Below are positions 33,070 through 41,743 of a stretch of 64,000 bases of DNA, piece after piece. A program made the position numbers and the translations under genes. The notes beneath the pieces were generated by a model that ran no database searches, had not been told where the DNA came from, and was given only the letters and a program-made list of their open reading frames with translations. Source of the DNA: Chlamydiales bacterium. Its GTDB lineage: Bacteria > Chlamydiota > Chlamydiia > Chlamydiales > Simkaniaceae. Within the stretch, counting starts at the first letter, position 1; every line of letters starts with the position of its first letter. The DNA lies in contig JACKPO010000002.1 in NCBI GenBank assembly GCA_024233515.1, positions 1-64,000 of the forward strand. Reading direction: 5' to 3'.

Positions 33070-34214
33070 TTTTTTTCCTTTTCTGTTCGTTTCTTTGTGC
33101 AGAGGAGCAAGAAGAGGAAATCATTGTTCTTCCGAGCACGGCGACTGTCAATAGCGATTACTTTGCGAATGGACGGACCGTCGAGATCTCTGGGCGGGTG
33201 AATGGAGATGTCTACGTTCTGGGTGGGCAAGTTTTCATGGACGGAGTGATCGATGGAGATCTTCTTGTTGCAGGGGGGAGTGTTGAGATCTCAGGAACAG
33301 TCACCAAAAATGTCCGCCTCTTAGCGGGGCAAGCCCTGATCACAGGAAGCATCGGCCAAAATGTGACGGCGGTCACCGCGACGATTGAGCTGAGTCCCTC
33401 CTCCTCTGTTGGGCGGAATGTGATTGTTGTTTCAGGGAATACCGACTTAGAATCCAAGGTGGGGAACAATGTCCGTCTCTACTCTTCCAGTGTCCGAATT
33501 TCAGATGGGATCCGCGGAAAAGTTCTCGCTTACGTTGGGAATCTTCGCCTAACCTCAAAAGTGAATATTGGGGGAGAGCTCGAATATTGGAGCAACAAAG
33601 CAGCTCTTGTCGATCCCAATGCCAAAGTCAAGGGGGGAATTACTCATCATCCTTCCTTCTTCTACGATCTCTTTCATAGTAAAATTCTTCGGGGGCTGAA
33701 AATTGGCTCGAAGCTTGCCGCCCTCTTCATGAACTTTTTCTATAGCTTCATCATTGGTCTTGTGATGCTTCGTTATTTTTCGCAGCGGATCGAACGGACG
33801 ATTGATACGCTCAATAAGAAACCGGCACAATCGCTCGTGGCAGGAGTTGTTCTTCTTTTCCTCCTTCCGATCACCATGCTTGCCCTTCTCATTACTATTT
33901 TAGGGGTTCCCTTTGCCTTAGCTCTACTCTCACTAACGGTTGTGGGGCTTTATACAGCAAAGATCCTTGCGATCCTATGGATGTCGACCCATCTTTTCCG
34001 GAAGTTTGAGTTTAACAAACACCGGAAGCTTTACTTCGCCTTTGGGCTTATCATCTACTTTATCCTTTCTATGATCCCTTATGTTGGAACGATTGTCACC
34101 ATTGCTGCCCTTCTCTTTGGCCTGGGTGGCGCCGCTCTTGGCAAAATCGACCGAGAGAATAAGGGGCCCATCGCCCGTTTGTTTAAAAAGGTTTATTCCC
34201 AGCACTCATTGTAG
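33045..34214 (+). CDS. Polymer-forming (bactofilin-like) protein fused to a membrane domain
   Basis: The product is 389 aa. It has a signal peptide (MAFRSFLVIFFLFCSFLCA). Residues 30-200 form repeated short beta turns of G-x-V-x-G-D-V type (ISGRVNGDVYVLGGQVFMDG, IDGDLLVAGGSVEISG), the bactofilin/polymer-forming pattern. The C-terminal half has about four membrane helices (235-375), including a GVPFALALLSLTVVGLYTAKILA segment. Similar fusions occur in Bacteroidetes and others, where the beta-solenoid faces the periplasm. The function is unknown; a scaffold in the envelope is likely. It overlaps hemA and is convergent with the 959-aa gene, with a 22-bp overlap. Confidence 0.8.
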   Translation: MAFRSFLVIFFLFCSFLCAEEQEEEIIVLPSTATVNSDYFANGRTVEISGRVNGDVYVLGGQVFMDGVIDGDLLVAGGSVEISGTVTKNVRLLAGQALITGSIGQNVTAVTATIELSPSSSVGRNVIVVSGNTDLESKVGNNVRLYSSSVRISDGIRGKVLAYVGNLRLTSKVNIGGELEYWSNKAALVDPNAKVKGGITHHPSFFYDLFHSKILRGLKIGSKLAALFMNFFYSFIIGLVMLRYFSQRIERTIDTLNKKPAQSLVAGVVLLFLLPITMLALLITILGVPFALALLSLTVVGLYTAKILAILWMSTHLFRKFEFNKHRKLYFAFGLIIYFILSMIPYVGTIVTIAALLFGLGGAALGKIDRENKGPIARLFKKVYSQHSL

Positions 34215-37072
34215 TATTTATTTACAAAGAGATCGTGATCCATGCTCAGGGCAACACAATCGGGAAGGACCCAATTCCTGGAAATAACAGGAGGGTTTAA
34301 TCCGTGAACAAGGTGCAATAGCTGATGGAGTTCCAACATGGTTTGAGAATTTCCTCTTGGAGTTACCATTGATTGAATTCCTTTCCAATAAAAAGAAGCA
34401 AGTCTTGATTTAAACTCCTGAATTGACTGAGGGTCTTCTTTGTTTAGCGGAAAATTAACAAGGGCTGTGAACTCTTTTTCCATACCATCTAAAAACTTAG
34501 CTTCGGCCTCACCCTGAAGAGTATGGACCCAGTGCAGGGGATGATGAGGTAGACTTTTATTCATCCAAACAAGAGAGGTGGGATTGTTTGGATTACAATT
34601 TCCCTCTTCAATTGATTTGTTTGCTAGATGAAGAAATCGTCCGTAGCGGTATTCTATTGATGTTTGAGACGAAAATGTTCTTCTATCTGTTGGATTAAAA
34701 TGTCTAAAAACTTGGTCTAGGGATGTTTCGGGATTGTCTTTTAACATTTGATGTGCTTCGGCAAGCTTCTGGTAACGGTTATCTCCAAATGTAAATTGCT
34801 GCTCTTCGTAGCTTGTATGATCTCCTTCATAAATACAATCACAGTCTCCTTTTTTCTTATAGATGTGGTGGACAGCCTGTTGGTGGATCGGGTCACTAAA
34901 TCGAGCAATAAGAGGAAGCCCCTCTTGAATGAAGCGATCAAAATACACTTTTGTCTTTGCTAGAGAGGGCTTTTTTTCGATAGCAAGCGCGAGAAACTCC
35001 TCGAAATCGCTTGTTTTGGAGTTGAGAAGTAATTTTTGGAGCTCTTCTTTTTCCACATTGTAGTGATCAAATGCAATCTCTTTCCAATTGTTAGGGAACA
35101 TGACTCGAAGTAAAGATAGGTTGTGTCTTTCAAGAATCGTAATCTGATGAGCCTTCATCTCATCAGTGCTCAACGTAATACTAGAAAGGAGGTGAGCTAC
35201 TGCAGGCTCAAAATTTGCCTCAATAGTGATATCCATTAATCTGTGCAGGGACTCTTTGTCATTAGCAAAGAGCTTTACAAGAGCATCTAGGACGTCTTGG
35301 TGGTAGACCACGTAGTCCTTAAAAGCATATTTTTGCGAATCAAAAAGATGCATTTTTATCTTTTCTATCGTAGTCTGCGATAGTGGTTCTGATTGAAGTA
35401 ATGGCCTAAAAAGGGAATAGAGATTACCACTCTTTTCAAGGATCTCTTTTCCGATGATATCTAGAGACGCGCCACTTTTTTTCAGAATTAATGCTTGCAG
35501 CCCTAAGTCATCAACGATTGAAGGGAGGGTTTTGCTGAAGGTGCAGAATTTATCTATTTCATCATCCTCAAAAAACCTGATCGCTTCTTCAAAAAACTTA
35601 GCTTTTAATTGGTCGTTTTCGCAGTTTCTTACAAATCGATAAAAACTTTCGGTGAAACGCTTTCCATACATAGCTTCCATGAGCTTCGGGTTCTGAACAA
35701 GCGTGGTATTGAAATCCTTGTTGAAACAAGAGACAAACATCTCAAGGTGTTCTATAGGTATCTTTGGTAAATCAGCGATCATTGACAGAAGCTTTTGATT
35801 GTCGGTTACCTTTTCGAGAATGGGTCTAGCCTTAATCAAAAAATCAGGGTCTATCTCTCTATAGGAGCTTGAGTATCGATAGTTAAAACGTTCAAAAAGA
35901 AAGAGCCTTTCTTCAAAAGTCATAGATTCTCGGATAAAATAATGTCCTGATAAGAAGAGCGAATTGGTCTGACCCAGTTCATAGAAAAGTCTCATACAGA
36001 GTTGTTGCCTTTCCTCTTTAAGTTTGATTCCTTTAAGTGTTCCTTGGAACGGTTCTCCGAGCTGATCAAGGGTTTCATCAGAAACCATATAGTCTAAAAG
36101 ATTTCCTGAGAGATAACTGGCTTCAAGTTTCTGGATGAGGTCAGTAGAAAAGCGAGGAGCAATTTTTGCAATGAGTCCTTTTTCTTGTGGTCTTACTTTT
36201 TGTAAGCAAGCAATAAGAGCCTCCCTTTTTTCTCCAGAACAAGCAAGGAGCCCTTCGAGGACTTTTCTTCGGTCACTTGCGGAGTCTTTAACCAATTCTT
36301 TTACAATGGGAGCAAGGGTTTTTAATTCTTCTTTTTGGTGAATCCGATTAGAGATCCAATCAAAAATAAAATCAACAGAGTGATCAGAAGTCTTTTCAAA
36401 TAGTTGAATATAAAGATCAACAACCTCTTCTCTTTTGTCGATTGGAACTTTTGCTATAGCTTTCAATAAATTTCTTAAAAAAAAGCATTTTGAATCAGAT
36501 TGGTCTGTTTCATATTCAGTTTTAAAATTCCGGGCAATTTTCAGAGCAAAAGTTAAAATAGATGCTCGCTGAGAATGTTCGATGGATTTAAGGGTGAAAC
36601 AGAGCAAACCAATATCATAAGGTGGATAAGTGTCTGAATAGTTCATTTTTTCCGGTAGAAATTGAAACACCTCACACAATTGTTCCATCAAAGAAGGGTG
36701 AAGCTCGTTTTCGTCCCATAATTTTACCAGTTCTTCAACATCTGGGCGCATACACTCTCTATGCTTCTGAGGGAGCGTATTAAGGATCATCTCTACTGCA
36801 CCTGAATAGGTGAGTGGAGGAAGGATTTTTGAGGCGAGCGTTTGAATTTCGTTTGATATTTCTGGATATTGACTGGATACTCGATCTAATGACTTTTTAA
36901 ACCATTCAACATCAGAAATCTGTATTTTTTCGCTATGGTTGGACATGATTTGTAAGATATCCAACACTTCTTGTTGATCTGGTTTTGAGGTTCCCTCTGT
37001 TGGTTCAAATAATGTAGCAATCTTCTGTTGATTTTGGACTAAAAAATCGCTGTTATATGTAAATAAATTCAT
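34193..37072 (-). CDS. Large hypothetical helical protein (959 aa)
   Basis: The product starts MNLFTYNSDFLVQNQQKIA, with GGGG upstream. It has no signal peptide or membrane segment and is Leu/Glu/Lys-rich, with irregular helical repeats over residues 100-700 that look like HEAT/ARM-like or alpha-solenoid structure. The C-terminal 150 residues are less regular (HPLHWVHTLQGEAEAKF). I recognise no enzyme motif. The 240-bp 5' region (37073-37316) is extremely AT-rich up to about 37200 and has no other gene. Together with the 1153-aa protein it represents a class of very large chlamydial unknowns. Confidence 0.7.
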   Translation of the reverse strand: MNLFTYNSDFLVQNQQKIATLFEPTEGTSKPDQQEVLDILQIMSNHSEKIQISDVEWFKKSLDRVSSQYPEISNEIQTLASKILPPLTYSGAVEMILNTLPQKHRECMRPDVEELVKLWDENELHPSLMEQLCEVFQFLPEKMNYSDTYPPYDIGLLCFTLKSIEHSQRASILTFALKIARNFKTEYETDQSDSKCFFLRNLLKAIAKVPIDKREEVVDLYIQLFEKTSDHSVDFIFDWISNRIHQKEELKTLAPIVKELVKDSASDRRKVLEGLLACSGEKREALIACLQKVRPQEKGLIAKIAPRFSTDLIQKLEASYLSGNLLDYMVSDETLDQLGEPFQGTLKGIKLKEERQQLCMRLFYELGQTNSLFLSGHYFIRESMTFEERLFLFERFNYRYSSSYREIDPDFLIKARPILEKVTDNQKLLSMIADLPKIPIEHLEMFVSCFNKDFNTTLVQNPKLMEAMYGKRFTESFYRFVRNCENDQLKAKFFEEAIRFFEDDEIDKFCTFSKTLPSIVDDLGLQALILKKSGASLDIIGKEILEKSGNLYSLFRPLLQSEPLSQTTIEKIKMHLFDSQKYAFKDYVVYHQDVLDALVKLFANDKESLHRLMDITIEANFEPAVAHLLSSITLSTDEMKAHQITILERHNLSLLRVMFPNNWKEIAFDHYNVEKEELQKLLLNSKTSDFEEFLALAIEKKPSLAKTKVYFDRFIQEGLPLIARFSDPIHQQAVHHIYKKKGDCDCIYEGDHTSYEEQQFTFGDNRYQKLAEAHQMLKDNPETSLDQVFRHFNPTDRRTFSSQTSIEYRYGRFLHLANKSIEEGNCNPNNPTSLVWMNKSLPHHPLHWVHTLQGEAEAKFLDGMEKEFTALVNFPLNKEDPQSIQEFKSRLASFYWKGIQSMVTPRGNSQTMLELHQLLHLVHGLNPPVISRNWVLPDCVALSMDHDLFVNKYYNECWE

Positions 37073-37316
37073 AAATCCCCCTTCTATTTTATAAAAGATG
37101 TAAATATAGCAATAATTATATAATAAATAATATTTTATATATATAATTATTTTTTATCTATTTACTATATCACTTATTATAAGTTACTTAGTGTTTTTAA
37201 AGAGGTTTCACATTAGTGAAGGGGCGAAGTAGATGTGTTAATTCAATGATGGACAAATATAGCAGTCGACTACCTGATTTGTCCGGGGTTTTTGCAAGCG
37301 ACTTGTAAACAATGAG

Positions 37317-38723
37317 TTAAAAGTCGCAGCTGCCGGGAACGCGGGGGAAGGCAATGGCGTCGCGGATATTTTCAACGCCGGTGGTAAACTGGACAAGGCG
37401 TTCGAAACCGAGGCCAAAGCCGCCGTGGGGAACCGACCCATATTTACGGAGATCGAGGTACCACTGGTAAGTTTCAAGATCGAGGTTATGTTTAAGGAAC
37501 TTTTCTTTGAGCTGGTCGTACCGCTCTTCTCTTTGAGAGCCTCCGATGATCTCTCCGACGCGGGGAACGAGGACATCGAGAGCCGCAACGGTTTTTCCAT
37601 CTTCGTTTTCTCGCATGTAGAAAGCTTTGATCTCTTTTGGATAGTCGGTGAGGATAACGGGAGCTTTGCAATATTCTTCAGCGAGGTAGCGTTCGTGTTC
37701 GGACTGAAGATCAGCGCCCCATTTCACAGGATATTCAAAGCTTTTCCCTGACTTTTCAAGGATCTCGATGGCTTGGGTGTAGGTAAGGCGGAGGAAGGGA
37801 GTGTCGCGCACCTCTTTAAGGCGATCAATAAGCCCTTTTTCGATAAACTGATTGAAGAAGTTAAGGTCTTCTTGGCAGTTTTCTAGGACATCAGTCACGA
37901 GGTACTTGAGATATTCTTCAGCAAGGGTGGCAATCATCGGAAGATCGGCAAAGGCAAGCTCCGGTTCGATCATCCAAAATTCGGCAAGGTGGCGTGAGGT
38001 ATGAGAGTTTTCTGCGCGGAAGGTTGGGCCAAAGGTATAGATGTCAGAGAGGGCGCTGGCATAAGCTTCGCCATTGAGTTGTCCAGAAACGGTAAGAAAC
38101 GCCTTTTGCCCAAAGAAATCTTTGGCGAAATCGACCTTTCCTTGATCGTTTTTAGGAGGGTTTTCAAGGTTAAGGGTGGTGACTTGAAACATCTCTCCTG
38201 CCCCTTCACAGTCACTCCCCGTAATGATTGGAGATTGAAGGTAGACGTACCCCCGCTCTTGAAAGAAACGGTGGGTTGCGTAGGCAAGGCGGGAACGGAC
38301 CCGCGCGACTGCTCCTTGCGTATTGGTACGGGGGCGAAGATGGGCGATGGTCCGGAGAAAGTCAAACGAGTGGCGCTTTTTCTGAAGGGGAAAATCATTG
38401 GGAGCTTCCCCAAGGAGGTGAAGCTCCTTTGCTTGCATCTCATACTTTTGTTTATTCCCAGGGCTTTTGACAATTTCCCCTGTGACAGCGATGGAAGCAC
38501 CTGTTGCAAGCCCTTCAACCATGGTGGGCTCGGCGATCACTTGGAAATTAGAAAAGGAAGAACCGTCGGTGAGTTCGATAAAGGCGAAGGTTTTCTGATC
38601 GCGAACCGTCCGGACCCATCCACATATAAGGATCGTTTGTCCAATGATCGATTCATCAGCACTTAAAATAGACTTAATTTTTTGACGTTGCGCAAGCGAT
38701 ATTTCTGAGTGTTCTAATTTCAT
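37317..38723 (-). CDS. asnS: Asparaginyl-tRNA synthetase
   Basis: The product is 468 aa, the normal length. The N-terminal OB-fold anticodon domain (ILICGWVRTVRDQKTFAFIELTDGS) is followed by the class II core: motif 2 around FRAENSHTSRHLAEFWMIEPE and motif 3 GGFGLGFERLVQFTTGVENIRDAIAFPR. The AsnRS-specific ending (PRVPGSCDF) separates it from AspRS and LysRS. Chlamydiaceae, as I recall, lack AsnRS and make Asn-tRNA by the GatCAB route, so this marks a different chlamydial lineage. It overlaps nfo by 50 bp and is the last gene of rpsD-nfo-asnS. Confidence 0.95.
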   Translation of the reverse strand: MKLEHSEISLAQRQKIKSILSADESIIGQTILICGWVRTVRDQKTFAFIELTDGSSFSNFQVIAEPTMVEGLATGASIAVTGEIVKSPGNKQKYEMQAKELHLLGEAPNDFPLQKKRHSFDFLRTIAHLRPRTNTQGAVARVRSRLAYATHRFFQERGYVYLQSPIITGSDCEGAGEMFQVTTLNLENPPKNDQGKVDFAKDFFGQKAFLTVSGQLNGEAYASALSDIYTFGPTFRAENSHTSRHLAEFWMIEPELAFADLPMIATLAEEYLKYLVTDVLENCQEDLNFFNQFIEKGLIDRLKEVRDTPFLRLTYTQAIEILEKSGKSFEYPVKWGADLQSEHERYLAEEYCKAPVILTDYPKEIKAFYMRENEDGKTVAALDVLVPRVGEIIGGSQREERYDQLKEKFLKHNLDLETYQWYLDLRKYGSVPHGGFGLGFERLVQFTTGVENIRDAIAFPRVPGSCDF

Positions 38724-39546
38724 CTTTCCACATCACCTCGCCATTCGGGGTTTCTAAATATTTTGGGATGGAACGGAGTTTTGGGTGGGTCATCATGATT
38801 TCAAAACATTTCATTCCAATTTCTCCCTTCCCTAGGTTGGCGTGGCGGTCTTTTCGTGATCCTAAGGGATGGAGAGAGTCGTTGACATGGAACGCATAAA
38901 GATGTTCCAGGCCGACAAGCTGATCAAAGGTGTTTAATGTGTTTTCCCAACCGGCTTCATCACGGATGTCATACCCCGCAGCAAAGATGTGGCAGGTGTC
39001 GATGCAGACGCCAATGGGGATTTTTCGATGGGTGCGTTCAATGAGAGTACCGAGATGTTCAAAGGTGTGGCCGACAGTAGAGCCCTGACCTGCGGTTGCT
39101 TCAATCAAGAGACGGAGTTTGGTGTTTTCAAGGAGGGGTTCTAGAAGGAGAAGGCTCTCGACGATTCGATCGAGACAGTCTTCTTCAGGAGCGCCTGTTG
39201 CAGCGCCAGGATGAAAATTCATGTAGGTGAGTCCCAGTGTGAGACACCGCTCCACTTCTTCTCGAAATGCTTTGCGGCTTTTGGCGAGGAGCTCTGGTTT
39301 GTTCGAACCGAGATTAATGAGGTAGCTATCGTGGCTCATGATGTCAGTGATCCCTGAAATCGCGAGCTGCTCTTCCCAGCGGGCTAGGTCATCTTCAGAG
39401 AAGATGCGACCGTTCCACTGTTTTTGGTTGCTGGTGAAGATCTGGATGGTTGTTGCGCCGATGTTTTGCCCTTCTATGAGAGCATTGTGCACACCCCCCG
39501 CTGTCGAGGTGTGTGCACCGATAAGGAGTCTTTCTTCGCCTTCCAT
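38674..39546 (-). CDS. nfo: Endonuclease IV (AP endonuclease)
   Basis: The product is 290 aa. It cleaves 5' to abasic sites in base-excision repair using three zinc ions. Family motifs: LLIGAHTSTAGG near the start, YMNFHPGAATG (metal His and Glu region), ATAGQGSTVGHTFEHL, GVCIDTCHIFAAGYD and HVNDSLHPLGSRKDRHANLGKGEIG. The ATG at 39546 overlaps the rpsD stop in TAATG, which indicates coupled translation; the frame extends further upstream only within rpsD. The order rpsD-nfo is the chlamydial one. Confidence 0.96.
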   Translation of the reverse strand: MEGEERLLIGAHTSTAGGVHNALIEGQNIGATTIQIFTSNQKQWNGRIFSEDDLARWEEQLAISGITDIMSHDSYLINLGSNKPELLAKSRKAFREEVERCLTLGLTYMNFHPGAATGAPEEDCLDRIVESLLLLEPLLENTKLRLLIEATAGQGSTVGHTFEHLGTLIERTHRKIPIGVCIDTCHIFAAGYDIRDEAGWENTLNTFDQLVGLEHLYAFHVNDSLHPLGSRKDRHANLGKGEIGMKCFEIMMTHPKLRSIPKYLETPNGEVMWKDEIRTLRNIACATSKN

Positions 39547-40166
39547 TAATGGGTGTGTGCCAAGAATTCGCACACGAGAGCAATGTTAATCGGAAGGGGA
39601 AGAACGATTTGTTCTGCTTCAGGCATGGAAAGAAGTTGTCCTGAAAACTTTTTCTCATCAAGAGAAAGGTACTCAGGAAGAGAGCGTGAGGCGTTCTCAA
39701 CGTTTTCTTTCAGACCTTTCATGTTGTGAGACTTTTCCTTCATCGAGATGGTCATCCCAGGTCTGACACAGAAAGAGCGGATATCCACTTTCTTCCCATC
39801 AACCAAGATGTGACCATGCGCAACGAGTTGTTGTGCTTGGAAAATCGTTGAAGCAAATTTTAACTTGTAGACGATGTTATCGAGGCGGCACTCAAGACGT
39901 TGCAAAAGAAGGTGAGCAGCGTTGCCCTCTTTCTTTACCGCTTCATGGAAATAGCGAAGGACTTGTTTATCGCTGAGCATTCCATAAACAGCTTTAAGCT
40001 TTTGCTTTTCTTCAAGCTGCATTCCGTAGTCTGATTTTTTTCTTCGTTTAGCACCGTGCATTCCAGGAGGATTGGGTTTGTGCAGAAGGGGGTTGCGCAA
40101 GCGACCAAAGATATTCACTCCAAAACGACGTGCAATGCGGTTTTTCGGACCAGTGTAACGTGACAT
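39546..40166 (-). CDS. rpsD: Ribosomal protein S4
   Basis: The product is 206 aa. It nucleates 30S assembly by binding the 5' domain of 16S rRNA. It shows the N-terminal [16 protein letters not shown], the NPPGMHG block and the S4 RNA-binding domain ([40 protein letters not shown]). The zinc-binding Cys of the C+ type are absent, so this is a C- S4. Ribosome binding site AAGGAG lies 9-10 nt upstream. The leader (40190-40290) can form two hairpins and may carry S4 autoregulation. Confidence 0.97.
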   Translation of the reverse strand: MSRYTGPKNRIARRFGVNIFGRLRNPLLHKPNPPGMHGAKRRKKSDYGMQLEEKQKLKAVYGMLSDKQVLRYFHEAVKKEGNAAHLLLQRLECRLDNIVYKLKFASTIFQAQQLVAHGHILVDGKKVDIRSFCVRPGMTISMKEKSHNMKGLKENVENASRSLPEYLSLDEKKFSGQLLSMPEAEQIVLPLPINIALVCEFLAHTH

Positions 40167-40189
40167 TAATTTGACTCCTTTTGATGTAC

Positions 40190-40290
40190 GCGTTCAAGTG
40201 GCTTGATTCCCTATAAAACAGGGCCTAGCACGCCATCTTTTAAATCTTACTCCTTCCCTATAGCGCCTGCGGCTATGGGGTCGTCGTAAG
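40190..40290 (-). promoter_or_regulatory. Candidate structured rpsD leader
   Basis: Minus strand: an outer CTTAC/GTAAG pair encloses a bubble and then an inner CCCCATAGC/GCTATAGGG stem (40290-40246). Closer to rpsD, GCGT...ACGC encloses GGCCCT/AGGG (40233-40190). Such stacked hairpins in front of rpsD could be an S4-binding autoregulatory leader, as known in other bacteria. The remainder of the 343-bp gap holds no gene I can support. Confidence 0.35.
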
Positions 40291-40509
40291 CTTTGAAATC
40301 TGAGGCACTATTCCCTGGTTCCACTATGGAATACACCTCATGATCACGCACTTTTTAATCAAGATAGACCATCGTAGCGCAAACCCCAAATTTTGTACAA
40401 GTATAAGAGAAAGGGTATTCCATAAATCGCTCATATAAAGCGCTTTAAAAAATAGTAAAAAATTATTGGAAAACCAGGTATAATAGAGGTAGGGAAAAGT
40501 GGGGCCAAT

Positions 40510-40947
40510 ATGCAATGGAAAGCGCTGGCGTTTGAAGCCGAAATCATTTCAAAAGATCTTTTAAGTAAAGAATTCCTAACGGAAGATCTTTATCAAGCTT
40601 ATCGGATACAAATGGACCGTTTAAAAAACCGTCTTAAACAGTTAGAGCAACGTGACTCTTCTCCTATGGTTGAAGAAAAACTAGCCTTGATCGAAGCGCG
40701 CCTGAAGGCTCTAAACCCTACCCGTCGTATCCAAACAAATTTTCAATTTTTCAACAGAAAGATCATCCACTATCAAGATCGTCTAACCCTGCTGAAAGAT
40801 CGTCTCCTTCTTTTCGAGAACGACTATCATAATCTTGCCACAATGCAGTGTAAAAAGGGGGAAATCGAAAAAGAGATAGCTATCCTTGAGAAGGAGCTTG
40901 CCGATACAAAAAATCAACGGGATGCCCTCATTCGCTCATCCGCATAG
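40510..40947 (+). CDS. Coiled-coil protein (145 aa)
   Basis: ATG at 40510 with GTGGGG 5 nt upstream; a TATAAT box lies at 40479-40484. The sequence is charged and almost entirely helical, with heptad patterns around 25-70 (MDRLKNRLKQLEQRD, EEKLALIEARLKAL) and 85-140 (YQDRLTLLKDRLLLFE, EIEKEIAILEKELADTKNQ). It has no signal peptide or catalytic motif. It may be a structural or chaperone-like protein. It precedes the AsmA-like gene by 65 bp in the same direction. Family not recognised. Confidence 0.65.
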   Translation: MQWKALAFEAEIISKDLLSKEFLTEDLYQAYRIQMDRLKNRLKQLEQRDSSPMVEEKLALIEARLKALNPTRRIQTNFQFFNRKIIHYQDRLTLLKDRLLLFENDYHNLATMQCKKGEIEKEIAILEKELADTKNQRDALIRSSA

Positions 40948-41012
40948 ATTAGGCCATGGAAATTAATGGGTCTTTGGTATAATATCGTTTATTCATAGAT
41001 TGAATTTTTTTT

Positions 41013-41693
41013 ATGATGAACATTAAAAAACTAAAGAAACCACTATTTGGCTTATCTCTGTTCCTAGGGCTCGCAGCGATGATCGGTTATGCGCTGATCG
41101 CAAATTCTTCTCATATTTTCGCAACGTGGATTTCTAAGACGACTCAAACTCCTGTCACGATTAATGCGATTGATTTCCATCGGAAAGCTTTCACGATTCA
41201 AAACCTAGTCGTGGGGAATACCAAAGAAGCTTACATTCCGACAGCATTCAGGGCAGAGGTTGTAGAGGTCGAAACTCCCTATAGCGAATTTTTCAGACAA
41301 TCTGTCGTGATTGATAGCATTAAAATGAATAATGTCTACCTCGATATTGAGTTTTATACGGAAGATAAAATGAACGGGAATTGGCAAGCCCTTATCAATA
41401 ACATGAAGGAATCTGATGAAGGCTCGGTTGGAAAACGGCAAGCAACGATCAAGAAGCTTGTCTTGACCAATGTCCATGTGACCTTAATTCTCTCGGATGG
41501 GAAAGTTCACCGCCTCTCGCCGATCCCACGTTTAGAGTTTGAAAATATCACTGCTGAAGAGGGGATTCCTTTCAATGAAATCTCTGAGATTATTGCACGA
41601 AAAATGATCTATTCGATCCTCAGCGAAGAGGGGCTCAACCTCATCATCAAAATTCCCTTAAAAGTCATAAAAAAGATTCTCCCATTTATCTAG
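41013..41693 (+). CDS. AsmA-like / DUF748-type envelope protein
   Basis: The product is 226 aa (a second ATG at 41016 is equally possible). There is one N-terminal membrane anchor (LFGLSLFLGLAAMIGYALIA). The periplasmic part starts ATWISKTTQTPVTINAIDFHRKAFTIQNLVVGN, the typical beginning of AsmA/TamB-like lipid-transport proteins, and continues with paired beta strands. At 226 aa it is shorter than AsmA (about 600). It may be a partner in moving lipids or tuning outer-membrane assembly. The ending is a hydrophobic helix (IIKIPLKVIKKILPFI). Confidence 0.6.
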   Translation: MMNIKKLKKPLFGLSLFLGLAAMIGYALIANSSHIFATWISKTTQTPVTINAIDFHRKAFTIQNLVVGNTKEAYIPTAFRAEVVEVETPYSEFFRQSVVIDSIKMNNVYLDIEFYTEDKMNGNWQALINNMKESDEGSVGKRQATIKKLVLTNVHVTLILSDGKVHRLSPIPRLEFENITAEEGIPFNEISEIIARKMIYSILSEEGLNLIIKIPLKVIKKILPFI

Positions 41694-41743
41694 AGGGTGG
41701 AAATCTTGCATAAAACTCGTTTTTGAGCTATCCTCCCCTGATT

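Noticed and set aside
38001..38666. 221-codon plus-strand frame opposite asnS
   Set aside because: Antisense shadow of AsnRS, with no independent support.
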